From positions 1 through 64,000 of the forward strand of contig NZ_PPHF01000062.1 of NCBI RefSeq assembly GCF_002904335.1: a DNA stretch of 64,000 nucleotides, given 5' to 3'. This stretch comes from Amycolatopsis sp. CA-126428. GTDB taxonomy: Bacteria > Actinomycetota > Actinomycetes > Mycobacteriales > Pseudonocardiaceae. Shown here in pieces: positions 44,264 through 55,588 of this stretch (within the stretch, counting starts at the first letter, position 1; every line of letters begins with the position of its first letter). Made by a program: the position numbers and the translations under genes. Under the pieces are notes generated by a model. That model was not told the DNA's origin, did not search any database, and saw only the letters and a program-made list of their open reading frames with translations.

Positions 44264-45055
44264 GTGCGCACGATGTACGACGCGGTGACGGCCGCGAACA
44301 TCCCCGCGGACGCCCGGATGGTCGCGGGCTACATCGACCGGATCAAGCTGCCCCCGTGGACGGCGGCGGACTGGGCGCGGTTCCCCCAAGCGGTCAAGGT
44401 CACCATCGTCAAGAAGGCGGGCACGAACGACGGCCACGTCCTCGACGTCGAGCCCGGCGACGCCACCCCGGCCGAGGCGCCGGGCTGGGTCCGGATGCGC
44501 CGCGCGGCGGGCGTGGACCCGACGGTCTACTGCAACCTTTCGACCTGGCCATCGGTGCGGGCGGCGTTCTCCGCCGCGGGCGTCGCCGAGCCGCACTACT
44601 GGATCGCCCACTACGACGGCGATCCCGCCATCCCCGCCGGCGCGGTCGCCAAGCAGTACCGCGGGAACGTCGCCCCGGGCTACGACGTGTCGTCCGTCGC
44701 CGACTACTGGCCCGGAGTGGACGGCCCTTCGAGTGGAGTGGAGATCATGGAGCGCATCACCGTCACCCCGCCGAACGCCGCGGAGAACGCGGTGCGGGTC
44801 TTCCTGTCCGGCAGCCCAGCGGCGGCGGTCATCATCCGCCCCCGCCTCGGCGGCGACGGCTTCGCGAACCCGATGTGGGTGGGCGACATCTACGCCTGGG
44901 GCAGCGACCACCAGGGAGTCGGCCACAACCCCACCCAGACGGGCGGGTACGACTCGAAGCTGACTTCCCACCGGCGCTACGACCTGCCGGGCGCGGTGTG
45001 GGCCGACATCAACTACAGCGCGGCCGAGCCTTTTGAGATCGACATCGTCGGGTAG
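44264..45055 (+). CDS. Glycoside-hydrolase-like (DUF1906-type) protein
   Basis: 263 residues from GTG 44264, preferred over ATG 44195 because GGAGG lies 8 nt upstream. The N-terminal ~150 residues resemble the DUF1906/GH25-like TIM barrel: MYDAVTAANIPADARMVAGY, VLDVEPGDATPAEAPGW, PTVYCNLSTWPSVRAAF, PHYWIAHYDGDPAIPAGAVA, KQY, GYDVSSVADYW. A C-terminal beta domain (about 165-263) is unknown. No signal peptide is seen, which is unusual for a wall hydrolase. It ends 3 nt from the convergent mocR gene. Confidence 0.65.
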   Translation: MRTMYDAVTAANIPADARMVAGYIDRIKLPPWTAADWARFPQAVKVTIVKKAGTNDGHVLDVEPGDATPAEAPGWVRMRRAAGVDPTVYCNLSTWPSVRAAFSAAGVAEPHYWIAHYDGDPAIPAGAVAKQYRGNVAPGYDVSSVADYWPGVDGPSSGVEIMERITVTPPNAAENAVRVFLSGSPAAAVIIRPRLGGDGFANPMWVGDIYAWGSDHQGVGHNPTQTGGYDSKLTSHRRYDLPGAVWADINYSAAEPFEIDIVG

Positions 45056-45058
45056 GTG

Positions 45059-46459
45059 TCAGGCGGGCGGCAGCGCACGGCACAGCGCATCGAGAGCCGC
45101 GGGGTAAGCGTGTTCCGGCGGGGTCGCGTAGCCGACAACCAGCCCGTCCATTGTGGACATCGTGCTGTCCGGGTGCCGGAACGCCGCCAGGCCGTCCAGG
45201 GCCAGTCCCTGCCAGGCCGCCGCCTTCAGTGCGGCCTTCTCGGTGCCCGGCGGGAGCCGCAGCACGGCGTGCAGGCCCGCCGCGATGCCCGTCGGTGTCA
45301 CGTGGGGTGCCCGCTCGGCGAGGGCCGCCACCAGCTGGTCGCGCCGGTGGCGGTAGCGCTGGCGCATCCGGCGGATGTGCCGGTCGTACGCGCCGGACGT
45401 CAGGAACTCGGCCAGGGTGAGCTGGTCCAGCACGCCCGCCCACGCCTCGCGCTCGCCCTTCACCGCGAGCACCGGGTCGACGAGGTGCGCGGGCAGCACC
45501 AGCCAGCCCAGGCGCACGGCGGGCGAGAGGCTCTTGCTGACCGAACCGGCGTAGACGACGTGCTCGGGGTCGAGGCCCTGGACCGCGCCGACCGGCTTGC
45601 GGTCGTAGCGGAATTCCCCGTCGTAGTCGTCCTCGATGAGCACGCCGCCGGTTGCGCGGACGTGCCCGATGACCGCGGTGCGGCGGTCGTGGTGCAGCGG
45701 GCCGCCGGTCGGGAACTGGTGCGCCGGCGTCAGCAGCACCGCCGGGACGTCGAGGTCTTCGACGCGCGCGCCGTGTTCGTCCAGGGCCAGCGGGATCGTC
45801 GGCACGCCGGCGGCGGCGAAGATCGAGCGGTGGAACGCGAGGCCGTAGGACTCGACGGCGAGCGGTCCCCGCAGCACGGCCGGGAACAGCAGCCGCAGGG
45901 CGTGGGCGAACCCCGAGCACACGACGATCCGCTCCGGTGACGTCCGCACGCCACGGGCCCGCGCGAGGTACTGGGCCAGTGCGGTCCGCAGTTCCGGGCG
46001 GCCGCGCGGGTCGCCGGGGCCGAAGGCGTCGTGCGGGGCCACGTTGAGCGCGCGGCGCGCGGCGGCGAGCCACTCGGTGCGCGGGAACGACGTCGCGTCC
46101 GGCTGGCCCTGCCGGAGGTGGTACGCCGGTTTCGGTGCCGGTGGCGTCCGCGCCGGTGCCCGGACCGGCTTGAGGGGTTCGGCGCGCTCGGCGACGCGGG
46201 TGCCGGAGCCCTGGACGGCGGTGAGCCAGCCTTCGGCGACCAGCTCGGCGTAGGCGTCGGCGACGGTGTTGCGGGCCAGGCCGAGGTCGGCGGCCAGCGA
46301 CCGGTAGGGCGGCAGCCGGGTGCCCGGGGCGAGCCGCCCGGCGCGGACGGCGTCCCGCAGGGCGGCGATGAGCGCGGCCCGCTTGCCGCCGGGTCCGGTC
46401 AGCTCCAGGTGCAGGTCGGCGCCGAGCCGCTCCCCCGAATTGACCCACGCTTTTGCCAT
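45059..46459 (-). CDS. MocR/PdxR-type regulator (GntR HTH fused to aminotransferase domain)
   Basis: 466 residues. A GntR winged helix at residues ~28-95 (APGTRLPPYRSLAADLGLAR; NTVADAYAELVAEGWLTAVQ) is joined by a Pro-rich linker to a fold-type I aminotransferase domain. PLP would bind the lysine in YAGSVSKSLSPAVRLGW; VLIEDDYDGEFRYDRKPVGA is the usual partner motif. MocR proteins sense PLP or an amino compound and regulate the adjacent divergent gene. Here that is the AhpD-like/MFS operon only 47 nt away. Confidence 0.92.
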   Translation of the reverse strand: MAKAWVNSGERLGADLHLELTGPGGKRAALIAALRDAVRAGRLAPGTRLPPYRSLAADLGLARNTVADAYAELVAEGWLTAVQGSGTRVAERAEPLKPVRAPARTPPAPKPAYHLRQGQPDATSFPRTEWLAAARRALNVAPHDAFGPGDPRGRPELRTALAQYLARARGVRTSPERIVVCSGFAHALRLLFPAVLRGPLAVESYGLAFHRSIFAAAGVPTIPLALDEHGARVEDLDVPAVLLTPAHQFPTGGPLHHDRRTAVIGHVRATGGVLIEDDYDGEFRYDRKPVGAVQGLDPEHVVYAGSVSKSLSPAVRLGWLVLPAHLVDPVLAVKGEREAWAGVLDQLTLAEFLTSGAYDRHIRRMRQRYRHRRDQLVAALAERAPHVTPTGIAAGLHAVLRLPPGTEKAALKAAAWQGLALDGLAAFRHPDSTMSTMDGLVVGYATPPEHAYPAALDALCRALPPA

Positions 46460-46493
46460 GGAAATGCACCCTACACGGAGGTCAAACCGGCCC

Positions 46494-46499
46494 TAGATT
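46494..46499 (+). promoter_or_regulatory. -10 element of a leaderless promoter for the AhpD-like/MFS operon
   Basis: TAGATT lies 7 nt before ATG 46507, so transcription should start at the start codon; there is no ribosome site. The -35 region (CTACAC, near 46471) is poor, consistent with activation by the MocR protein encoded on the other side of the 47-nt spacer. Confidence 0.5.
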
Positions 46500-46506
46500 T
46501 CTGGTC

Positions 46507-46968
46507 ATGACGAACTCCCGCATCAACTTCGCCAAGACCGCCCCGAAGGCCTTCAAGGCCCTGATCGGCTTCGACGCCGCCGCCCGCGCCGGGCTCGACC
46601 CCGCACTGGTCGAGCTGGTCCAGATCCGCGCGTCGCAGCTCAACCGCTGCGCGTACTGCCTGCACATGCACACCTCGGACGCCCGCAAGGCCGGCGAGAG
46701 CGAGGAGCGGCTGCACATGGTCGCCGTGTGGCACGAGGCCGGGCACTTCTTCAGCGAGAAGGAGCGGGCCGCGCTGGCGCTGACCGAAGCGGTCACGCTC
46801 ATCCACGAAGGCGGCGTCCCCGACGACGTCTACGCCGGGGCGCTCGAACAGTTCGGCGAGGAAGAACTGGCCCAGCTGCTCGCGCTGATCTTCACCATCA
46901 ACACGTGGAACCGCATCGCCATCACCACGGCGAAGGTGCCGGGCACCGACGAGCGAGTGGCCCGATGA
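46507..46968 (+). CDS. Carboxymuconolactone decarboxylase / AhpD-like alkylhydroperoxidase
   Basis: 153 residues. AhpD core with the motif LVQIRASQLNRCAYCLHMHT: CxxC plus the conserved His of proton relay, all present. The C-terminal GALEQFGEEELAQLLALIFT, INTWNRI completes the family pattern. It may serve in oxidative defence or as a thiol-redox partner. It is leaderless, first in an operon with the MFS gene (4-nt ATGA overlap), and next to a MocR regulator. Confidence 0.88.
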   Translation: MTNSRINFAKTAPKAFKALIGFDAAARAGLDPALVELVQIRASQLNRCAYCLHMHTSDARKAGESEERLHMVAVWHEAGHFFSEKERAALALTEAVTLIHEGGVPDDVYAGALEQFGEEELAQLLALIFTINTWNRIAITTAKVPGTDERVAR

Positions 46969-48365
46969 GCCGCCGCCCGGGCGCGGTGCTGGCCCTGCTG
47001 GCCTTCGCGCAGCTGATCATGTCCCTCGACTACAACATCGTCTACGTGGCCCTGCCGGACATCGGCCGTGACCTCGGGTTCGGCGCCCAGAGCCTGCAGT
47101 GGGTGGTGAGCGCCTACGCCGTGGCCTTCGGCGGGGCGCTCCTGCTGGGCGGGCGGGCCTGCGACCTGTTCGGCCCGCGCCGGGTCTTCGCACTGGGGTG
47201 CGCGCTCTACGCGGGTTCGTCGCTGGCCGGCGGGCTGGCCGGGGACCCCGGCCTGCTCGTCGCGGCCCGCGCCGGCCAGGGCCTGGGCGGCGCGCTGCTC
47301 TTCCCGGCGACGCTGACGCTGGTCAGCACGTCGTTCGCGGCCGGTCGCGAACGCAACCGCGCGTTCGCCGTGTGGGGTACGGCGGGCGGCAGCGGCATGA
47401 TCCTCGGCTCGCTGCTGGGCGGGGTGCTGACGCAGGCGTTCGGCTGGGCGGCGGTGTTCTTCGTGAACGTCCCGCTGGCCGCGGCCGCCGCGGCGCTCGC
47501 CTTCCCGCTCCTGGCCAAGGACCCCGCCCGGGAGCCCGGCCGCCGGTTCGACCTCGCCGGCGCCCTGACGGCGACCCTCGGCACGACGCTGGTGGTGTTC
47601 GCCCTGGTCGAAGGCCCGGAGCTGGGCTGGACATCGGCCGTGGTCCTCGGCACGGCGGCGGCGGGGCTCGCGCTGCTGGCCGCGTTCGCGGCGATCGAAC
47701 GCCGGGGCCGCGACCCGCTGCTGCCGCCGCGGCTGCTGCGCGACCGCAACCTCGGCACCGGCGTGGTGGTGACGTTCCTCTACATGGGCACGTTCGGCAC
47801 GCTGCTGTACTTCCTGACCGGGTACTTCCAGGGCGTGCACGGCTACGGCGCACTGGCGACGGGACTGGCGTTCGGCGTGCCGATGGTGGCGATCGCGGCC
47901 GGCTCCCAGGCCGCGGGCCGGCTGGCGACCCGCTACGGAACCCGCGCGACACTGGTGGGTTCCCTGGTCGTCGGCGGCGCCGGGGCGGTGGCGCTCGGGC
48001 TGTCGATGACGCTGGACGCGTCCTACCTGGCGCTGGTGCCGGCCCTGGTCGTGCTGGGCCTGGGCCAGGGCGCGGGCTACACGCTGATGTTCGGCGCGGC
48101 GGCGGCCGGGATCCCGGCGGCCGACCAGGGAGTGGCGTCCGGAGTGGCGTCGACGGCCCAGCAGGTCGGCGGCTCGGTGGGCTTGGCGGTGTTCGTCGCG
48201 GTGGCGAACGCCGGCACGCACGGGCGGTCGGGCGAGGCGCTCCGAGTGGCCACAGTGGACGGTCTGCGTACGGCGGTGCTGCTGGCGGCGGCCGGGATCG
48301 CGGTGACGGCGGTGGCGGCCCTGCGCTTCCACGGGCCGCGGCGAGCGGTGGCCGTCCCAGCCTGA
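46965..48365 (+). CDS. MFS drug transporter (DHA2, 14 helices)
   Basis: 466 residues from ATG 46965, overlapping the AhpD-like stop (ATGA). Opens LALLAFAQLIMSLDYNIVYV, with the DHA2 motif D1 (LDYNIVYVALP), then LGGRACDLFGPRRVFALGCA (motif A) and GQGLGGALLFPATLTLV (motif C region). Fourteen predicted helices. It exports a drug-like or endogenous compound under MocR control. Its stop codon begins the 3'-end repeat shared with the flippase gene. Confidence 0.9.
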   Translation: MSRRPGAVLALLAFAQLIMSLDYNIVYVALPDIGRDLGFGAQSLQWVVSAYAVAFGGALLLGGRACDLFGPRRVFALGCALYAGSSLAGGLAGDPGLLVAARAGQGLGGALLFPATLTLVSTSFAAGRERNRAFAVWGTAGGSGMILGSLLGGVLTQAFGWAAVFFVNVPLAAAAAALAFPLLAKDPAREPGRRFDLAGALTATLGTTLVVFALVEGPELGWTSAVVLGTAAAGLALLAAFAAIERRGRDPLLPPRLLRDRNLGTGVVVTFLYMGTFGTLLYFLTGYFQGVHGYGALATGLAFGVPMVAIAAGSQAAGRLATRYGTRATLVGSLVVGGAGAVALGLSMTLDASYLALVPALVVLGLGQGAGYTLMFGAAAAGIPAADQGVASGVASTAQQVGGSVGLAVFVAVANAGTHGRSGEALRVATVDGLRTAVLLAAAGIAVTAVAALRFHGPRRAVAVPA

Positions 48366-48410
48366 GCAGCCCCCGATTTCCACGCCAGCGGAGGGCACCG
48401 ACGGATTCCG
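48361..48410 (+). repeat. 3'-end repeat (stop-codon repeat), copy 2
   Basis: CCTGAGCAGCCCCCGATTTC followed by CACGC and GGCACCGAC; starts at the MFS stop codon as copy 1 (35473) starts at the flippase stop. Confidence 0.75.
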
Positions 48411-48428
48411 GCGCCGCTCGGACGCGGG

Positions 48429-48458
48429 AGGACCACCATCCCCGACGATGGTGGTCCT
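48429..48458. terminator. Bidirectional hairpin terminator
   Basis: AGGACCACCATC, loop CCCGAC, GATGGTGGTCCT: perfect 12-bp stem between the two convergent MFS genes. Confidence 0.85.
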
Positions 48459-48480
48459 TCCGCGTTCCCGATCAGCCGGC

Positions 48481-49938
48481 TCAGTCCGCGAGAGCGAGCA
48501 GATCTTCCTCGACGACCGGTTCCTCGACCGTCCGCTTCCGGGCGACCAGGCCGCTCGCCGCGACCAGCAGGCCCAGCACCGCGATCCCGGTGACCACGGT
48601 CAACGCCGGCGTCAGGCCGGTCAGCAGGGCCGCCGGTGAAGCCTCGCGGCCGCCGTTGGCGGTCAGGACCGCCGTCACCACCGCCAGGCCGATCGCCCCG
48701 CCCACCTGCAGTGACGTGTTCAGCAGGCCGCCGGCCAGGCCCTGCTCGTTGTCCGAGACGCCCGCCGTGGCCTGGATGTTGAGCGACGAGAACGCCAGCG
48801 TGAAGCCGATGCCGAGCAGGATCATGCTCGGCAGCACGCTGCCCGCGTAACCGGAGTGCTCGTCGATGCGCAGGAACAGCGCGTAGCCGATGACGTGCGC
48901 GACCACGCCCGCGAAGATCGTGCGGGGCGTGCCCAGCCGGTCGATCAGCGGCTCGATGCGCGGGGAACCGAACGCCACGATCAGCGCCGCCGGCAGGAAG
49001 CCCAGCGCCGTCTGCAACGCCGACCAGCCCAGCACCCGCTGCAGGTACAGCATCACGACGAACTGGAAGCCGATGTACGCGCCGAAGAACAGCGCACCGC
49101 CGAGGTTGGCCCGGGCCAGCGGGCCGGACTTCAGGATGCCCAGGCGCAGCAACGGGTGGCGGCTGCGCTTTTCGATGACCACGAACGTCACCAGCAGCGC
49201 CAGCGCGACGGCGAACGTGATCAGCGTGCGCGGGGCGGCCCAGCCGACCTCCGGCGCCTCGACCACGCCGAACACCAGCAGCAGCGAACCGGCCGCGCCG
49301 GTGATGGCGCCCGGGAAGTCGTAGCCGCCGCCGGTTTCGGCGCGGTACGACGGGATCAGCTTCCACGCGGCGACCAGGGCCACCAAGGCGATCGGCGCGG
49401 GCAGCAGGAACGTCCAGCGCCAGCCGACCTCGGTCAGCAGGCCGGAGAACACGAGACCGGCCGAGTAGCCGCTGGCGCCGAACACGGCGAAGATGCTGAT
49501 CGCCTTGTTGCGGGCCGGGCCCTCGTGGAACGTCGTGGTGATGATGGACAACGCGGCCGGCGCCGTGAACGCGGCGGCCAGGCCCTTGATGAACCGGCTC
49601 GCGATGAGCAGCGCGCCGTCGTCGACGAGGCCGCCGAGCAGGGAGGCCAGCGCGAAGATCGCGACGGCGACGAGGAACACGCGGCGGCGGCCGAGCAGGT
49701 CGGCGGTGCGGCCGCCGAGCAGCAGCAGCCCGCCGTAGCCGAGCACGTAGCCGCTGACGACCCATTGCAGCGCGTTGGTGGACAGGCCGAGGTCGGCCTG
49801 GATGGCCGGGAGCGCGACCCCGACCATCGACACGTCGAGCGCGTCGAGGCCGATGACGATCGAGACAGTGAGCAGGACACCCCAGAGACGTGCGTCCCAC
49901 CGGGTCGAGGTGGTGGACAAAGACACGGAAGAACTCAT
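48481..49938 (-). CDS. MFS drug transporter (DHA2, 14 helices)
   Basis: 485 residues. Motif D1 is LDALDVSMVGVALPAIQADL, motif A is LLGGRTADLLGRRRVFLVAV, and motif C includes FGASGYSAGLVFSGLL. Fourteen helices, typical of EmrB/QacA-type antiporters. The ATG 49938 appears leaderless: a TGGACA / 17 bp / TAATGT promoter ends 7 nt before it. The promoter is covered by a 15-bp-period repeat shared with the divergent marR gene, so MarR most likely represses this pump. Confidence 0.9.
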   Translation of the reverse strand: MSSSVSLSTTSTRWDARLWGVLLTVSIVIGLDALDVSMVGVALPAIQADLGLSTNALQWVVSGYVLGYGGLLLLGGRTADLLGRRRVFLVAVAIFALASLLGGLVDDGALLIASRFIKGLAAAFTAPAALSIITTTFHEGPARNKAISIFAVFGASGYSAGLVFSGLLTEVGWRWTFLLPAPIALVALVAAWKLIPSYRAETGGGYDFPGAITGAAGSLLLVFGVVEAPEVGWAAPRTLITFAVALALLVTFVVIEKRSRHPLLRLGILKSGPLARANLGGALFFGAYIGFQFVVMLYLQRVLGWSALQTALGFLPAALIVAFGSPRIEPLIDRLGTPRTIFAGVVAHVIGYALFLRIDEHSGYAGSVLPSMILLGIGFTLAFSSLNIQATAGVSDNEQGLAGGLLNTSLQVGGAIGLAVVTAVLTANGGREASPAALLTGLTPALTVVTGIAVLGLLVAASGLVARKRTVEEPVVEEDLLALAD

Positions 49939-49945
49939 GGCGGCG

Positions 49946-50017
49946 ACATTACATGCACGCGCATCTAATGTCCAAGCATTTAATGTGTTTGCATCTGATG
50001 TCCGTGCATGCTAAGTT
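49946..50017. promoter_or_regulatory. Divergent leaderless promoters under a 15-bp-period operator array
   Basis: Palindromic CATnnnATG boxes recur every 15 bp: ACATTACATG (49946), GCATCTAATG (49961), GCATTTAATG (49976), GCATCTGATG (49991), and a weaker GCATGCTAAG (50006). Minus-strand promoter for the MFS gene: TGGACA 49974-49969, 17 bp, TAATGT 49951-49946. Plus-strand promoter for marR: TTGCAT 49989-49994, 17 bp, TAAGTT 50012-50017. Both are predicted to start at the start codon. Confidence 0.7.
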
Positions 50018-50024
50018 GGTCGCC

Positions 50025-50399
50025 GTGAGCGACGTCGCCGAGAAGGAACTGGTCCAGGAGTGGCACGAGCTGCTGGCCCGCTACTCGGCCGTGTTCAGCG
50101 CGCTGGAGTGCCGCCTGCAGGAGCGCCACGGCATCGGCGCGAACGAGTTCGAAGCCCTGGAGCGGGTCGCGACCGGCGACTCCAAGTGCCGGTCGGCCGA
50201 CCTCACCGAGGCCATCCACCTCAGCCAGAGCGCCACGTCCCGGCTGGTCGCCCGCCTGGAGAAGGAGGGCCTGGTCGAGCGCGCGTTGTGCGAGGTGGAC
50301 CGGCGCGGCATCTTCGTCACGATCACCGAGGCCGGCCGGGAGAAGTACCTCGCGGCCAAGCAAACCCACCGCGAAGTGCTGCGGGAAACCCTGCGCTAG
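50025..50399 (+). CDS. MarR-family transcriptional regulator
   Basis: 124 residues from GTG 50025, chosen because a -10 element lies 7 nt upstream (ATG 49998 is in frame but sits inside the promoter). Winged helix: HGIGANEFEALERVATGDSK, ADLTEAIHLSQSATSRLVAR, LEKEGLVERALCEVDRRGIF. It very likely represses the divergent MFS pump and itself through the repeat array between them. Its end overlaps the convergent HtrA gene by 4 nt. Confidence 0.9.
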   Translation: MSDVAEKELVQEWHELLARYSAVFSALECRLQERHGIGANEFEALERVATGDSKCRSADLTEAIHLSQSATSRLVARLEKEGLVERALCEVDRRGIFVTITEAGREKYLAAKQTHREVLRETLR

Positions 50400-51739
50400 C
50401 CGACCGGGCCTTCGATCGCCTTGACCTGGAGCTGCCGCTGACCGCCGGCGGCGCTGGTCACGGTCAGCGTCAGCTGGTCACCCGGGTGGTGGGTGTCCAT
50501 GACGTTCGTCAACGCCGTCGCCGAGCCGGTCGGCTTGCCGTCGATCGCCGTGATCACGTCGCCCGCCGCGAGGCCCGCCTTCTGCGCCGGCCCGCGCTGG
50601 ACGACCTCGCGGACCTTGGCGCCACCCTGGCCGTCGGTCACCGAGACCCCCATGAACGCCGTCTTGCCGATGTGGATCTTGTCGGACGCCTGCCCGGCGA
50701 CGATCTTGTGGGCGATGTCGACGGCCTGGTTGATCGGGATGGCGAAGCCCTGGCCGGCCCCGCCGCTGCGGCGCCCGTTCAGCTGGTAGCCGGTGGACGC
50801 GGCGGTGTCGACGCCGATGACCTGGGCGTCCGCGTTGACGAGCGGGCCGCCGGAGTCCCCCGACTCGATGTTCGCCCGGACCTGGATGAGCCCGGTCAGC
50901 TGCTCGGACGACCCGCTGGACTCGTCCGAGGCGGTGATCGACTGGTCCAGCGCCGTCACCGTGCCCGGCGCGGGCACCGGGTCGCCACCGCGGCCGCCGG
51001 CGTTGCCCAGCCCGAGGATCTGGTCGCCGACCTGCACCTTGGCCGAATCGCCGATGGTCGCGGTGGGCAGCCCGGACGCGTCCTGCAGCTGCAGGACCGC
51101 GATGTCCTCGGTGCGGTCGTAGCCGACGACTTCGGCCTTGTAGGTGTCGCCGGTGCCGATGCTGGTGACCTTGATGCTGGTCGCGCCCGCGACGACGTGG
51201 TTGTTGGTCAGCACCTCGCCGTCGGCGGTGAGCACGATGCCGGTGCCCGCCGCGGCCGCGCCCTGCAGGCCGAGCTCGGTGTTGATGTTCACGATGGCCG
51301 GGTTGACCTTGGCCGCCACGGCGTCGGGGTCGAGCACCGTCTTGGCCGCGCTCGGCTGCCCGGAGAAGCCGAAGTTCTGGTTGCCGCCCGCGGTGGGCGC
51401 GTTCACCCCCGAGATCAGGTGCCCGATCCCGAGCCCGGCGACCACGGCCAGCGCGATCGCGACGATCGCCACCGTCAGCGCGCGCAGCGGATGCCGCCGG
51501 CGCGGCGGTGGCTGGTAGGCGGGCTGCGGGTAGGAGTAGATCGGCTGCGTGTACGGCGGGTACGGGCGGCCCCACTGGTCACGGGGCTGGTCGTATTGCT
51601 GCTGGTCGTATTGCTGCTGGTGGTAGCCCTGGTCCTGCGGGTAGCCGTTCTGGCCGTAGTAGTCCGGCGAGTACCCACCCTGGCCGTAGCCGTACGGGTA
51701 CTCGCCGCCGCCCCGCGGTCCTCGGTCGTACTCGCTCAT
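50396..51739 (-). CDS. HtrA/DegP-like membrane serine protease with PDZ domain
   Basis: 447 residues from ATG 51739 (GGAG 6 nt upstream). The N-terminal ~85 residues are cytoplasmic and rich in Tyr, Gln, Gly and Pro (QGYHQQQYDQQQYDQPRDQW). One membrane helix follows (TVAIVAIALAVVAGLGIGHL), then an exported trypsin-like domain with intact triad: His in LTNNHVVAG, Asp in DRTEDIAVLQL, Ser in ESGDSGGPL. The C-terminal PDZ domain (GLAAGDVITAIDGKPTGSAT) completes the architecture of mycobacterial HtrA/PepD. It handles misfolded envelope proteins. Confidence 0.93.
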   Translation of the reverse strand: MSEYDRGPRGGGEYPYGYGQGGYSPDYYGQNGYPQDQGYHQQQYDQQQYDQPRDQWGRPYPPYTQPIYSYPQPAYQPPPRRRHPLRALTVAIVAIALAVVAGLGIGHLISGVNAPTAGGNQNFGFSGQPSAAKTVLDPDAVAAKVNPAIVNINTELGLQGAAAAGTGIVLTADGEVLTNNHVVAGATSIKVTSIGTGDTYKAEVVGYDRTEDIAVLQLQDASGLPTATIGDSAKVQVGDQILGLGNAGGRGGDPVPAPGTVTALDQSITASDESSGSSEQLTGLIQVRANIESGDSGGPLVNADAQVIGVDTAASTGYQLNGRRSGGAGQGFAIPINQAVDIAHKIVAGQASDKIHIGKTAFMGVSVTDGQGGAKVREVVQRGPAQKAGLAAGDVITAIDGKPTGSATALTNVMDTHHPGDQLTLTVTSAAGGQRQLQVKAIEGPVG

Positions 51740-51833
51740 GCACAGCTCCAGCTCTCGACAAGCCTCCGGCTCGTCCCAGCTAACGCCTCCTTCCTGAGAA
51801 TTTCCTGTCGCGCTTCCGTGGACTTGCTGTGGA

Positions 51834-54278
<2,445 letters not shown>

Positions 54279-55121
54279 CTAACGGAAGACGACGGTGCTG
54301 TTGCCGTTGAGCAGGACGCGGCGTTCGCAGTGCCAGCGCACCGCGCGGGAGAGGGCGAGGGCTTCGGCGTCGCGGCCGACGGTCACCAGCTCGCGCGGCG
54401 AGTACGTGTGGTCGACGCGCTGCACTTCCTGCTCGATGATCGGGCCCTCGTCGAGGTCGGGGGTGACGTAGTGCGCGGTCGCGCCGACGTACTTCACGCC
54501 CCGGTCGTAGGCCTGGTGGTAGGGCTTGGCGCCCTTGAACCCGGGCAGGAACGAGTGGTGGATGTTGATCGCGCGGCCTTCGAGCTTCTGGCACAGCTCG
54601 TTCGACAGCACCTGCATGTACCGGGCGAGCACGACGAGGTCGGCCTCGTACTCGCCGACGAGGTCGAGCAGCCGCTGCTCGGCCTCGGGCTTGGTGTCGG
54701 GTGCGACCGGGACGTGCACGAAGGGCACACCGGCCGCCTCGGCCATCGGCCGCAGGTCCTCGTGATTGGACACGACCACGGCGATCTCCGCGCCCAGGCC
54801 GCCCGCACGCCAGCGGAAGAGCAGGTCGTTGAGGCAGTGCCCGAACTTCGACACCATGACGAGGATCCGCGGCGGCGTCCCGTCGGAGAAGCCGAACTCC
54901 ATGCCGAAGTCGCCGGCCACCGGGGCGAACGCGCGGGTCAGATCGTCCACTGTGGTCTGTTCGCTGCGGGTGAAGGACGTGCGCAGGAACAGCGAGCCGC
55001 GGACGTCGTCGTCGAACTGCTGGTGCTCGACGATGTCGCAGCCCTGCCCGACCAGGAACGTCGTGACGGCGTGCACGATGCCCGAGCGTTCCGGGCACTT
55101 GAGCGTCAGGGTGAAGGTCAC
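54279..55121 (-). CDS. purU: Formyltetrahydrofolate deformylase
   Basis: 280 residues from GTG 55121, overlapping the soxG stop by 4 nt. An N-terminal ACT domain (TLTLKCPERSGIVHAVTTFL) is followed by the formyl-THF hydrolase domain with VMVSKFGHCLNDLLFRWRAG, INIHHSFLPGFKGAKPYHQA (catalytic His) and TPDLDEGPIIEQEV (catalytic Asp). It releases formate from 10-formyl-THF. In this operon it removes the one-carbon units loaded onto folate by the dimethylglycine and sarcosine enzymes. Confidence 0.94.
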   Translation of the reverse strand: MTFTLTLKCPERSGIVHAVTTFLVGQGCDIVEHQQFDDDVRGSLFLRTSFTRSEQTTVDDLTRAFAPVAGDFGMEFGFSDGTPPRILVMVSKFGHCLNDLLFRWRAGGLGAEIAVVVSNHEDLRPMAEAAGVPFVHVPVAPDTKPEAEQRLLDLVGEYEADLVVLARYMQVLSNELCQKLEGRAINIHHSFLPGFKGAKPYHQAYDRGVKYVGATAHYVTPDLDEGPIIEQEVQRVDHTYSPRELVTVGRDAEALALSRAVRWHCERRVLLNGNSTVVFR

Positions 55122-55588
55122 GAGACGTACTCCAGGCTCGCGTCGGCCAGCCAGGCCGTGAAGTAGTCCGAAAAGGACTGGCGCACCAGGACCGTGAAGC
55201 CCTCTTCCCGGACCATCAGCACGATCCCGGTCCGCGCCAGCAACGTCTGGACGCACGTTCCCGGCGGCGACACCTCCAGGTCGATCGAGCATCCGTGCGC
55301 CAGCACATCGGCCGCATGCGACCCGGTGAGCCGGAAGACGTTGCGCTGCGCCGAGACGTCGGTGACGGCCGCCGCGCCCTCGTCCCGCAGCGCGGCTTCC
55401 AGCTCGGCCTGGCGGCCGGGTCCGGCGAGCACGAGGTACTCGTCGGGGCCCATCCAGAGGATGTCGACGCCGCTGCCGCTGGTGAAGGTGCACGGTCCGG
55501 GCAGGTCGGCGCCGAGCAGGCTGCGCCCCTCGCGGAGGCGGACGGTGAGCTGGGTGCGGAACGGTTCGTGGACCGCGTCAACCGTCAC
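55118..55588 (-). CDS. soxG: Sarcosine oxidase gamma subunit
   Basis: 156 residues from GTG 55588, which overlaps the soxA end by 11 nt. The GcvT-like gamma fold is seen in SGVDILWMGPDEYLVLAGPG, VTDVSAQRNVFRLTGSHAAD, and HGCSIDLEVSPPGTCVQTLL. This subunit stabilises the folate end of heterotetrameric sarcosine oxidase. Size and position after soxA are canonical. Confidence 0.9.
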   Translation of the reverse strand: MTVDAVHEPFRTQLTVRLREGRSLLGADLPGPCTFTSGSGVDILWMGPDEYLVLAGPGRQAELEAALRDEGAAAVTDVSAQRNVFRLTGSHAADVLAHGCSIDLEVSPPGTCVQTLLARTGIVLMVREEGFTVLVRQSFSDYFTAWLADASLEYVS

